Part shown: positions 43,242-52,781 of the stretch, one piece after another | Position numbering within the stretch: the stretch's first letter is position 1 | How the letters are laid out: each line of letters opens with the position of its first letter | Source of the DNA: Armigeres subalbatus | Lineage: Eukaryota > Arthropoda > Insecta > Diptera > Culicidae | Reading direction: 5' to 3' | NCBI RefSeq assembly: GCF_024139115.2 | Contig: NC_085141.1 | Span: 242,845,047 to 242,909,046 of the forward strand | Length of the DNA: 64,000 bases | The notes under the pieces: generated by a model | Databases searched by the model: none | What the model saw: the letters and a program-made list of their open reading frames with translations, nothing else | Told to the model about the DNA's origin: nothing | Translations under genes and position numbers: made by a program

Positions 43242-44739
43242 TCATCCCCCCCGTAACACTTGTCTATTGGACCAGTTTTACCTCCTTCAGCCACATCCAA
43301 AACAGCCAATTTAGACACCGACCTTCTCAACAAACCCCTCGCAGTTTGGACCAATGCTTGTCTAATACGGCCGTCCCCACTTCTTATTACTTCCAGTATA
43401 CGCCCTCTTTCCCAGCGCCCTCTTGTTGAGCCGTCCAGAACAAAAACTAAATCTCCTTCCTTTATTGGCTTAACTTCTACGAACCACTTCTCACGTCTTG
43501 TTAGTGTTGGCAGATATTCTTTCAACCACCGTGTCCAGAATAATTCTAGCTTCCGCTGTATCTCATTCCATGAACCTTTCAGTGCGCCGCCAAATTCAGC
43601 TGGGTTCCTTCCAGGATTTCGGCTTCCCAACAGCTACCCAACAAAAAATGATTGGGAGTTAACGCATCACTTTCTTTCGAATCAAGCGGCAAATATGTAA
43701 GGGGTCTACTGTTTACTATCCATTCGGCTTCAACCACCATCGTTTGAAGCCCTTCATCGTCCAACTTAGGGTCAGTATACGCCGAAGCCATCGCTGATTT
43801 AACTGCTCGCACCATTCTTTCCCAGGCACCACCCATGTGTGGGGTACCGGGAGGAATGAACAGCCACTTTGTAGCTGCGCTTGTGAAACACGCCCCCAGA
43901 TCTCCATTCACGCGTTCCATTTGATCTCTAAGCAATCGTTCTGCTCCTTGAAAATTGGTCCCATTATCTGAATAAATTACACAGAGAGCACCACGACGAC
44001 TGATAAATCGCCGCACACACTTGATGCACGACTCAGTTGATAAATCATAAGCAACCTCCACATGCACTGCACGCACGGTGAGGCATGTGAAGAGTGCAAT
44101 CCAACGCTTGACATTACTCCTTCCAACTTTTACCAGGAATGGTCCAAAGAAATCAAGACCCACATATGTGAATGGTCTTGTGAACGACGATAAGCGGGCC
44201 AATGGCAGTGGTGCCATCCTGGGGATTTGTGGTTTGGTTTTTTGTATTTTACACCATTGGCAGATCTTTGCAACGCTTCTAGCAACCGTCCGCAACTGCG
44301 AAATGCAGTAACGTTGCCGTATTTCGTTTACCACAGTTTCTGTATTCCCGTGTCGAAATGCAGCATGATATGATTCAACCAAAAACTGAGTAGCCCGATG
44401 TTTTCTTGGTATTACCACAGGGAACTTGACATCCGTCTGTACAGAAGGAGCAGCCGATATTCTTCCATCGATTCGAAGCACACCACATTCATCTTGAAAC
44501 GGAGAGAGTCTGTATATCTTACTATCTTCCTGTATTGATTCCGGTTTTCTTTCAGGGTGTAATTGATTCTCGAGTAAAACGACCATTTCATCTGGATACG
44601 CCGTCCATTGAACCATTCGTATTAAAGATGTTTCGCCTCGTTGCAACTCTGATTGCGTCAGATGGCTATTCTGCAAGATCTGGTTTTACACTTTCGTTTC
44701 AGGTTATCGATAAATCGGTGAACATAACCCAATGCTCTT
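43242..44739 (-). pseudogene. BEL integrase region
   Basis: Carries the pol C-terminal integrase. In order on the minus strand: a zinc-binding H-H-C-C region (H near YHAAFRHGN, C near ICQWCKIQ), the catalytic core with Asp in VGLDFFGPF, Asp in YSDNGTNFQG and Glu in GAWERMVRAVK, then a C-terminal DUF5641-like segment (GDLVFVLDG, GRWERGRILEV). All three catalytic acidic residues are present, but a frameshift near 43620-43640 (around LLGS) separates the core from the C-terminal segment. The upstream side is cut by the SINE at 44740. Confidence 0.88.
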
Positions 44740-45877
44740 GGGGCCCTCCTTAGCCGTGCGGTAAGACGCGCGGCTACAAAGCAAGACCATGATGAGGGTC
44801 GCTGAGTTCGTTTCCCGGTGCCGGTCTAGACAATTTTCGAATTGGAAATTGTCTCGACTTCCCTGGGCATAAAAGTATCATCGTGCTAGCCTCATGATAT
44901 ACAAATGCAAAAATGGTAACCTGGCTTAGAAACCTCGCAGTTATTAACGGCAGCCCTTACTTTGCACCGTTCAATGTGCAAAAACGATCCATAAAAGAAT
45001 AAAAAACGATCCGTAACTAACATCTGAATGTTCCATAAAACGATACCATAAATCCATAAAATAGTTCGGGAGATTCCATAAAAAAATATTTTATGATCCA
45101 TAATTCTTTGAAAAATGATCCATAAAAACTATATTTTGATCCATAAAATTTCAAATTTGCGCAATTTTTATCCTGATGAGGATCCATAATTTCAGTAATA
45201 TGATCCATAATTTTGGTCATATGATCCATAATTTGTTTATATGATCCATAATGCTTGGAAAGAAGGCCAATGAAACTATATTAATTGATCCACACATTTT
45301 ATAAAATCTATGGATCATTTGCCAAAATTTATGGATCATATCACCAAAACTATGGATCATTTGAACAAAGCTATGGATCAAATGGCCAGAGTTATGGATC
45401 ATATGAGTAAAATTATGGATCATATTACTGAAATTATGGATCATCATTACGATAAAAAAATGCGCAAATTTGAAGTTTTATGGATCAAAATATAGTTTTT
45501 TATTGATCATTTTCCAAAGAATTATGAATCATTTGTCATACGTTCATGGTAAAATAGCAGGATGTATTGTTTTTCTTGACTATGTTAATGGAACATATTT
45601 TCCCATTAATTGCTAAATTTTAGTTTAGTTATGGATCGAAAATATATTGTTTATGGGATCTTCTGAACTATTTTATGGATTTATGGTAGCGTTTTATGGA
45701 ACATTCAGAAGTTATTTATGGATCGATTTTCGTTATTTTAAGGATCCGTCTTTATTGTTTATATGCAAAAGTATGTTTTGCCGTTATTAACTGTGGAAGT
45801 GCTTAATGAATACTAAGCTGCGAGGCGGCTCTGTCCCAGTGTGGGGATGTAATGCCAATAAGATGAAGAAGAAGAAG
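44740..45877 (+). mobile_element. tRNA-derived SINE inserted in BEL pol, itself interrupted
   Basis: Head GGGGCCCTCCTTAGCCGTGC, B box and body as in the 5851 copy, tail TGAAGAAGAAGAAG. A perfect 14-bp duplication, AACCCAATGCTCTT, lies at 44726-44739 and 45878-45891. The SINE separates the BEL integrase and RNase H regions. Its own body is split at GTTATTAAC by the foldback element at 44949-45782. Net SINE length is about 295 bp. Confidence 0.93.
44949..45782. mobile_element. Mutator-like foldback element with 21-bp ATGGATCAT arms
   Basis: Flanked by a perfect 9-bp duplication GTTATTAAC (44940-44948 and 45783-45791). A 9-bp target is typical of Mutator-like elements. Ends start GGCA and are imperfect inverted repeats. 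The right arm has six exact-length 21-bp units beginning ATGGATCAT or ATGGATCAA at 45310-45435. The left arm carries the inverse GATCCATAA units at about 45180-45255. Because 21 is divisible by three, both strands show heptapeptide-repeat open frames (45310-45495 plus, 45217-45447 minus). No transposase is present. Confidence 0.8.
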
Positions 45878-45891
45878 AACCCAATGCTCTT

Positions 45892-46557
45892 ATCATACGC
45901 TTCCATTTGTAGAATCTATCAAATTCTAAAATTGGCTTAGGAATCACGAAACCATGGTGGATATAACAAGGGCGTAATTCTTCCGAAGTAACAGGGACTA
46001 CTCCAGGTTGCTGAGGCCATTCACTCTCTGGCTTTCTCAAGAAATCAGGTCCAACGAACCATTCACTGTCCGATTCCAATTTCAAATGAGGTCCTGTTCC
46101 CCATTTAGTTGCTGCATCAGCTGGATTCATTCCACTCGGTACCCATCGCCAGTCTTCAGTATTAGAGCAACATACTGCTTATATCGACGATGGTCTGCTC
46201 TAATCCACGCCAGTACTGTAGTTGAGTCGCTACACAGGACACTTCGCTTGATGTTTATAGTATGACTGTCCACAACGAAACGTTTAAGGCGGGTTCCCAG
46301 AACCGCTGCCTGTAGTTCCATGCAAGGGATCGACAACGGTTTAGTGGTGCAACTTTTGCTTTCGCAGCGACCAAGGCACAAACCGGAACACTCTCAGCAC
46401 CGATCACACGAAAATATGCGACAGCAGAGTATGCTTTTTCGCTTGCGTCCACGAAAATGTGTAGTTCAAGATTCTGATATGTTCTCATCGTTGCGTTTGG
46501 AAAATAGCAGCGCGGTATTGTCAGTTTTCTAACAAACGGAAAGAGGTCTGTCCACAT
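45892..46557 (-). pseudogene. BEL RNase H region
   Basis: On the minus strand, HIFVDASEKAYSAVAYFR begins the RNase H fold with its first catalytic Asp. MELQAAVLGTRL supplies the Glu and CSDSTTVLAWI the next Asp, followed by the NPADAATKW connector before integrase. A frameshift near 46330-46380 separates the first strand from the rest. The downstream end is cut by the SINE. Confidence 0.85.
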
Positions 46558-46697
46558 ACGTCATTCTTCTTCTAGCTTATCGCAAACTTCGTCATCCCAT
46601 TGCAATCCAACACGCCAAGCATCCTGTAACAGAACTTTTCCGTGAATAGAAAACACGCTTAACAGTCCTAGTGGATCAAAAAATGCCATCATACATT

Positions 46698-47451
46698 TCA
46701 ACATCTTACGTTTTGTCGGTTTTCTCCACTGTCCAGCATTAGCTGTATCTCATCTTTCATTGTTACAGGAAAGCAAATAACGTCAGACCTCGTGGACCAT
46801 AACATACCCAACACTCGTTCAAACTGATCATTTTTATCAACAATCAACAGTTTTTCTCCGTGAACCTGTGCTTCTCCCATTTTTCTCAACACGGCCTCGC
46901 TATTTGATAACCAATTTCGCAATTCAAATCCACCTTGTTCGTGAATCATTTTCACTTCCTCAGATACTTTTACGGCTTCGTTTTCGTCCTCGAAACTGTC
47001 CAAGAAATCATCGACATAATGGTTCTTGATGATACTGGTAGCTGCTCGTGGGTATCGGTCTGCAAACATTTCGGCATTCGTATTTTTAACGTATTGCGCT
47101 ATAGCCGGGTGCGCATGACGAACCGAAGATAATCACGTCCATCATGTATACCTCAGGAGGATCAGAAGATTTCGAACGCCATAGAAAGCTGTGTAAAGGT
47201 TTATCGATGCTCCGTAAAAGGATCTGGTGAAACATTTCCTTCAAGTCAGCTACGACAGCAAAGGAAAATTGACGAAATCTAGCAAATACGGCAGGTAGTT
47301 CAGTTAATTGATCGGGTCCTTTCAGAATAAACGAATTAAGGGAAACGCCGTCAACAGTTGCAGCCGCATCCCAAATGATACGGATTTTACCTGGTTTCCG
47401 CGCGTTGACTACAATTCCCAGAGGTAAAAACCATACTTTCCTTGGGTCCAT
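46698..47451 (-). pseudogene. BEL reverse transcriptase region
   Basis: Two frames cover the RT: one with KIRIIWDAAA, VVADLKEMFHQI (motif A Asp) and a DVIIFGSSCAP segment (normally FGxxxSP), the other with NHYVDDFLDSF (catalytic YVDD) and the downstream HEQGGFELRNW thumb-proximal segment. A frameshift near 47070-47090 separates motifs A and C. The upstream side is interrupted by the MITE at 47454-48090. Confidence 0.88.
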
Positions 47452-47453
47452 TT

Positions 47454-48090
47454 CTCGCTTAACTTTTCAAAAGGACCTAAGTAACATTTTTTTCATGAAT
47501 AGGACAGGGCCAAAGGTGCTGGTTGAAAGAGATGGCGCCACAACATTTGTAGTAAAATGAATTTTCTTGTATGGACAAATCACCCGTTCTCACTAACTAA
47601 GCATCACAGCGATATGTGACCTAGGTAGAAAAGCTACAATTTTTTTTCTGATTTTTTATGCCCTTATTGCATTTTGCAACTTTAAATAATAAATGAGATC
47701 TGATTACCGCTCCATACTAAACTCAAGCGGTTTACTACAAATTTCTTTATGACTGCTCTCCACCTAGAGTGTACAAAAGTAACATTCAAAACTTACGCCA
47801 GTCAACAACAGTTGTCACTGCTGTATATGCAAATTTACATTGATATAAATACGCAGCATCGCCACCTCTCGTTTGGTAGTGTCAATATCGCAATTTATAC
47901 CAGCAGGTGTACAAGTGTTGTTGAAATGATTTGAAAGGGCCTCAAGCGGAATTTCAGCTAGAATGCCACTGGTCTCGTCCTATTAAATTGAATAGCGCAA
48001 TCAACAGAACAACATGAAAGCTATTGATTGCTGTATTCAAATTAATTCATGAAAAAATGTTACTTAGGTCCTTTTGAAAAGTTAAGCGAG
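47454..48090. mobile_element. MITE copy in BEL pol, interrupted by another element
   Basis: Same family as 38203-38355: ends CTCGCTTAACTTTTCAAAAG and complement, flanked by ATTT on both sides (47450-47453 and 48091-48094). Its centre is opened by the 479-bp element at 47502-47980, which accounts for its extra length. Confidence 0.85.
47502..47980. mobile_element. TA-flanked element nested in the MITE
   Basis: Ends GGACAGGGCCA and TGGTCTCGTCC are imperfect inverted repeats and are flanked by TA at 47500-47501 and 47981-47982. The uninterrupted MITE copy at 38203 shows that this DNA is an insertion. The interior is AT-rich and non-coding. Confidence 0.7.
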
Positions 48091-48332
48091 ATTTCTTTCA
48101 GTTCCTTCTCACTCGCACGATGTGCATATCCTTTGGCTTGATATTCACTTATTAGTTTGGTTTTTAACTGCGACGGGTTCACCGATCTTTCCCTCCTTTG
48201 TCTTCGATGGAATGGATAAGTGCAGATTATTAACACCCACTAATAAACGAGTTACGGCATTTTCGTAACTACAAACAGGTGCTGGAACTGATCCGCGAGC
48301 TTCTCAAAGGAGATACTTTGTCGAGGAAGTGC
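48091..48332 (-). pseudogene. BEL pol fragment upstream of RT
   Basis: The minus strand encodes, in two frames, RLLVGVNNLHLSIPSKTKEG and then QLKTKLISEYQAKGYAHRAS. The first belongs to the linker between protease and RT, and the second lies just before RT. They are closer together than expected for a BEL polyprotein, which suggests a deletion as well as a frameshift. Confidence 0.6.
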
Positions 48333-48334
48333 TA

Positions 48335-49637
48335 CAGGGGTTAGACAAAAAGGTTGAGATAGGCAAAAATTTGTCGATGTTCAAATCATCAAAACTTTGC
48401 GTAGAATGATCCGATTTTGATGAAACTGGGACCATCGGACGCGGAAACTCTTCTAGTATACTGTCCCCATGCAAAACCTTTGATCGGCGCTTGGCCACCG
48501 GAGATGTTCCGGGTTTTCCGAGGGTATGTTAAAAATGCATTTTTTCTTCTGCTTGTCATTTTATATGACGTTTACTGCCATCATGTTTTATGCTTTCCCC
48601 AGAAACTAGAACTAATATTCTGACCAATGCTGGCTGCAGATCGAAAATCCGTTAGATATACGCAGAGATATGGCCATTTTCGTGAAAACGGTACGGGATT
48701 GGTCATACTCCCTGAACAAATTTCACTTTCGCAGAACACCCGGAACCTGTTACAAATTGGCCAGAGAATCTTACAGTCCTCAAAATGTATCTTTAATAAA
48801 GGTCCTACATTCATCGTCTTGGGAAAACATGAATTTTGGCACCCATATATGCATGGTTCCAGATGGCGCCAAAACCGGCCCCTCCTGGGAAGCTCATGAA
48901 ACCTGCTGTAAGGGTGGCAGTGGACACTATCATTCTGGAAATGTTTCTGTAGTCATCGTCTCGCAAAGCCATGAAGTCAGATACTCATATTTGCATTATT
49001 CCGATCTGTTATCATTTCATCATGTTTCCGGAACCGTTTTTACGGAAATGGCCATGTCTCTGCGTAGTTTAAATGGATTCTCGATCTACAGCCACCATTG
49101 GTCGGCATATTAGTTCTAGTGTTTGGAGAAAGCATAAAACATGATGAAAGTAAATCTATATACATAAAAATGAATTTCTGTCTGTCTGAACCTTATAGAC
49201 TCAGAAACTTCTGAACCGATCGGCGTAAAAATTTGTATGCAGAGGTTTTTGGGGCCGGGGAAGGTTCTTAAGATGGTTTGAGGCCCTCCCTGCATTGGAA
49301 AGGGGGACTCCTATACAAATGAAACACATTTTTTCATAACTCGAGATCTAATCAGAGAATAAATCAATTCTAGGTGAAACGAAGTTCGCCGGATCTGCTA
49401 GTGTCACATAAAATGACAAGCAGTGGAAAAAATGCATCTTGAACATACTCTCGGAAAACCCGGAACATCTCCGGTGGCCAAGGACCAATCTCAGACTTTG
49501 CAGAGGGACAGTAAACTAGAAGAGTGTCCGCTTCTGATGGTCCTGGTTTTATCAAAATCGGATTATTATACGCAAAGTTATGCTGATTTGAATTTTGACA
49601 TAATTTTACCTATCTCAACCTTTTTGTCTAACCCCCG
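48335..49637. mobile_element. long-inverted-repeat element in BEL, no transposase
   Basis: Ends CAGGGGTTAGACAAAAAGG and complement are flanked by TA (48333-48334 and 49638-49639). Inverted similarity continues for hundreds of bases: CCGATTTTGATGAAACTGGG/ATCAAAATCGGATTATTATA, GCCACCGGAGATGTTCCGGG, ATATGGCCATTTTCGTGAAA and the TGCTTTCCCCAGAAACTAGA segments recur on the other arm. Almost the whole element could fold into one hairpin. A 147-codon frame at 48670-49113 has no domain. It splits BEL protease from RT and contains the Helitron at 49155-49401. Confidence 0.8.
49155..49401 (+). mobile_element. non-autonomous Helitron
   Basis: Begins TCTATATACATAAAAATGAA and ends TCTGCTAG, inserted between A and T, without target duplication. 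A GAAGTTCGCC...-type subterminal segment precedes the CTAG end. TC...CTAG ends and A|T insertion are the Helitron signature, and this TCTATATA...CTAG form is familiar from insect genomes. The 247-bp element has no coding capacity. Confidence 0.8.
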
Positions 49638-49639
49638 TA

Positions 49640-51929
49640 GCTCTTTGACCGTCTGCACTTCATCCGCTTGAAACCTTTTGCCTCCTACACCAGCGATATC
49701 CAGCTGTACGACTTGAGAGTTAGATTCCACTCTGGACATATTGCCTGTCCACCTAAGACACAATGGTTTATTTCTCCCTCTCACACCAAGTTGCTCCACT
49801 AGACTTTCTTCGATTAATGTTAGGGATGACCCATGGGCCCATGACCCATGCATCATCGAGGAATGCATACGTCTCGACTGTTTCTCGTGGACCATATAAT
49901 GTAACTGGGACAATACGGAATAACAGTTGTTGTTTAATTCGGAGGTGGGTATGGTTTTTGCCGACGACATCATGTTCAGTAACAGCGGATGATAATTTAT
50001 TCGCGTGAAGCATTCGATGATGTCGATATTCACAATTGTTTATACCACACACAGTTGCACCCCGGCAGCTTCTTCGACCGTGAGCATTTAAGCAACTACG
50101 GCAAAGTCCATTCGCTTGTACAGCCTTCCAGCGTTCGTCTACGGAGAAAGATCCAAACACTTCGCATCCGCTGACTCGATGACCAGGTTCTTTGCAAACA
50201 TGACATACCCGTTCCGGATCCGGATCTGATACCATCTCACTGTTGTGTGCGTTGAGTGATCCTCTTGAAGACTTCAGCTTTAACTTATCAAACGTGGTAT
50301 TCTTCACTGCACCGGTATACAGGGTCACTTTACTTGCAGACACCACTACACTCGACATGAACTCACCGAAGATTTTTAAATTTACTGTTTGACACTGCTG
50401 CATAAATCCGGCTCATTCCAGTTTCACGTGGGCGGGAAGTTTTTCAACGAGCTTCATGAGAAGGGACGGATTTGACAAATGCGCTTCTTGTTTTGCTGCA
50501 ACGAGATGGTCGCATAAACTCTGGACCGCCAGCCCAAATTCAATTAAGGTGTCTAACCGTTCTGGTTTCAAAGTAGGAACAGAGCGAACTTTATCGAGAA
50601 GGACGTGAATTAATAATTCTGGGCGGCCGTAAAGCAGTTGGAGAGTTTGAAGCACCTGAGGGACTGACTCTGGGAGAAGTAATCGACTTTAAACAGATTC
50701 ATAAGCTGCTCCTTTTAAGCAGCGTTGTAAACGGGCCAGATCCTCGACATTGTTGATCCCACAAGCAATTGTCAAGTTAGTATAGCTACTTATAAAAAGC
50801 GGCCACTCAGCAGGGTCGCCATGAAAGGGTTGCAGATCACGGGGCAGAACTTGCCTGGCGGCTAACTGCGAGGGGGAGAGAACTAAATTTTCGCTCATCG
50901 GAGGATCTTGGGAAATCAAGCCGACTGGCGGACTATGTCGTGGATTTTGGAATCCGACATTTCCAAATTGCGTCACCATTTGTTGGAATGACTGATCATA
51001 ATGTGGTTGGCATATATTGGCTTTGATTGGATTAAACAGTGGCTTACCGTGCTGAACAGGGGGGGGGAGATGCTGCTCTGTTACTTACTGTGCCACCCAT
51101 CCGAGATAGTGGAAGAGTAATGGGTTCATCTTTTTCCAAATCATTGCTTCTTGGTGACACGACTAGTTGAGTAGGTAGATTCAGCTGTGTCGGAGCTGTG
51201 TTCGAAATCACATGACTGGTTTGCTGCTGCTTCCAAGTCCTCTCAGGTTGTTGAAAACGTACCGGTACAGTATGTGTTGGATGATGGGCAGCAACTGTTT
51301 GGAACATCGGCGTGGCCGCTGCCTGGTCGCGTGAATGCTCACCTTCGGCGCCTTCTGCTCGATTCGCTGGATTAGCTACACAGATAGAAAAATCCACTGA
51401 AATTTACGCTAAAGATGATGCACATAAATGGAACACCATTATTAGCTTAATTCCACGCGTGATTTAGCCTAAATGTATACAATATTTGACGTGAATCGTC
51501 AATATTGCTTGCAAGTTGTAAGCAAACTTGTTAGGAAGAGGTCCATTTCCGCGTAGAATAGTGTAAATTTCCGCATCTCAAGTTTTACGCGCTTTTTACT
51601 TTTCATTATTTATTTCTGTGCAACTCAATTCTAGCGGTCCGACTACTGGTAAATGTTGAATGAGAACCGTTGGCCGCTGATTGGAATTTTTGACAGTTGT
51701 TGCAGAAAAATGGTCGTTTGGAAATGGATGGCGTAACTGAGGCACATTGCATATGCCACCATGAATTACATTCATCACACTGTACCAAGTCATCGAAGGA
51801 GTCCGGTCGATCACAAGCCACACAATTCTGCTCCTCGCTGGCCTGTCCATTGGTATAGCATTCTTCGATCCCGCGGGCATATTGGAAAATCTTCAAGTTT
51901 TGTTCCGGGAGAAATAACAAAACTAACAC
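49640..51929 (-). pseudogene. BEL gag and protease region
   Basis: The minus strand starts near 51929 with a C4HC3 PHD-type finger (CVACDRP, CDECNSWWHMQC, CNNC). Next are a Gln/Pro-rich linker (51044-51397), the gag core LPRDLQPFHGDPAEWPLF (about 50830), a second gag segment (50413-50655), and a knuckle region with CHVCKEPGHRVSGC and CRSCL. It ends in an aspartic protease with AFLDDA and the later SSLTLIEESLVEQLG. Stops or frameshifts lie near 51600, 51000, 50680 and 50405. A small ACCCATG-type duplication at about 49825-49855 shifts the protease just after its active-site region. Confidence 0.85.
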
Positions 51930-52776
51930 TGAATCTTTTCAGCAGATCGCCATTTATTTTCGTTTACTGCGATGCAGCTTGAAGTTGGAATTTTAGTCAC
52001 ATTAGCTTTAGATTAAATCAAAGAAATTCAAACTTACATTTTTCAGTACCGTGGATAATCAAAATTCGGACATACTCAAACTTCGGACACTCTAATTCGT
52101 ATGGGAGGTTTTCAGAAATATGTCATTGAAATGTTTCATCCAGCTGCTCATAGTTTTAGCTTTATTTATGATAGTTTCATTCAAGTAATCCATGTCAATT
52201 CAATTTGACGAAATAATTGAATGTCAGTCTGAGCCATCTAGTGATAATTATTTGCAATATTTCTTCTCAATCTTGTGTAATTTGTTGTCCGAAGTTTGAA
52301 ATGTTGTGTCCGAGATATGAATCCAATGTTGCTGTTGTCCGGAGTTTGAGTAAAACAGAAGCCGGACTTTTTTTTATTAATCGCAAGGATTCTACACAAT
52401 AATTCGTACATGTTAATCCCGTGTTACAAAGATAAGCGATATGCTTTATGATTGTGATGGTAATTAGAACGGTGAGACTTAAAATGTGTGTTAACAGACT
52501 GATTTTATAGCAAAAAGTGCTTAAATTTGTTTGAATTTGAATTTGAATTTGCACGGTATTTTAGAACAACGGAACAGAAGGTTACAGGTCGAACTTAATT
52601 AAAGTATGATTATAGCTCTGTACGGTTGCACGTTTACTTTAAAAAATGGCTACCAGTAGGAAAGTATCGATTTCAGTTTATTCACTTCCGCTTTGCTCGC
52701 CAAGGTACCGTGCTGCAGGAACTACTTACGCTAGGTGTCAATCGGCCTGACTGCTCCATGCTGCCAGTTTCCGACA
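51901..52776 (-). repeat. BEL 5' LTR (interrupted by a MITE)
   Basis: Same sequence as 42875-43241 but opened after TTTTTCAGTA by a 508-bp TA-flanked element. The inner end runs almost directly into the gag-like frame, leaving little room for a leader or primer site, which may mean a small deletion. Confidence 0.92.
52049..52556. mobile_element. TA-flanked MITE inside the BEL 5' LTR
   Basis: Ends CCGTGGATAATCAAAATTC and, from the other side, CCGTGCAAATTCAAATTC are imperfect inverted repeats. TA is duplicated at 52047-52048 and 52557-52558. The empty site is seen in the other LTR (CAGTATTTTGG at about 43018), which fixes the limits exactly. No transposase is present; the short frames inside have no domain. 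Confidence 0.88.
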
Positions 52777-52781
52777 AATTT

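Larger units (their letters stand above)
42875..52776 (-). mobile_element. BEL/Pao LTR retrotransposon, degenerate, with nested insertions
   Basis: Paired LTRs (42875-43241 and 51901-52776) begin TG and end CA, and a perfect 5-bp duplication AATTT lies at 42870-42874 and 52777-52781, as usual for BEL/Pao. On the minus strand the order is gag (PHD-type finger, zinc knuckle), aspartic protease, RT, RNase H, integrase, the BEL order. A C7 run at 43246-43252 is the polypurine tract on the coding strand, a few bases from the 3' LTR. No clear tRNA primer site was seen inside the 5' LTR. Frameshifts, stops, an apparent internal pol deletion and five later insertions make it inactive. Without insertions it is about 6.3 kb. 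Confidence 0.93.

Noticed and set aside
45180..45440. Regularly spaced ATGGATCAT repeats resembling a CRISPR array
   Set aside because: The conserved part is only 9 bp, the spacing is 12 bp, orientation reverses mid-way and the block lies inside a foldback transposon with a 9-bp target duplication.
48670..49113. 147-codon frame inside the long-inverted-repeat element
   Set aside because: No transposase motif; the DNA is an inverted-repeat arm with similar sequence on the other arm.
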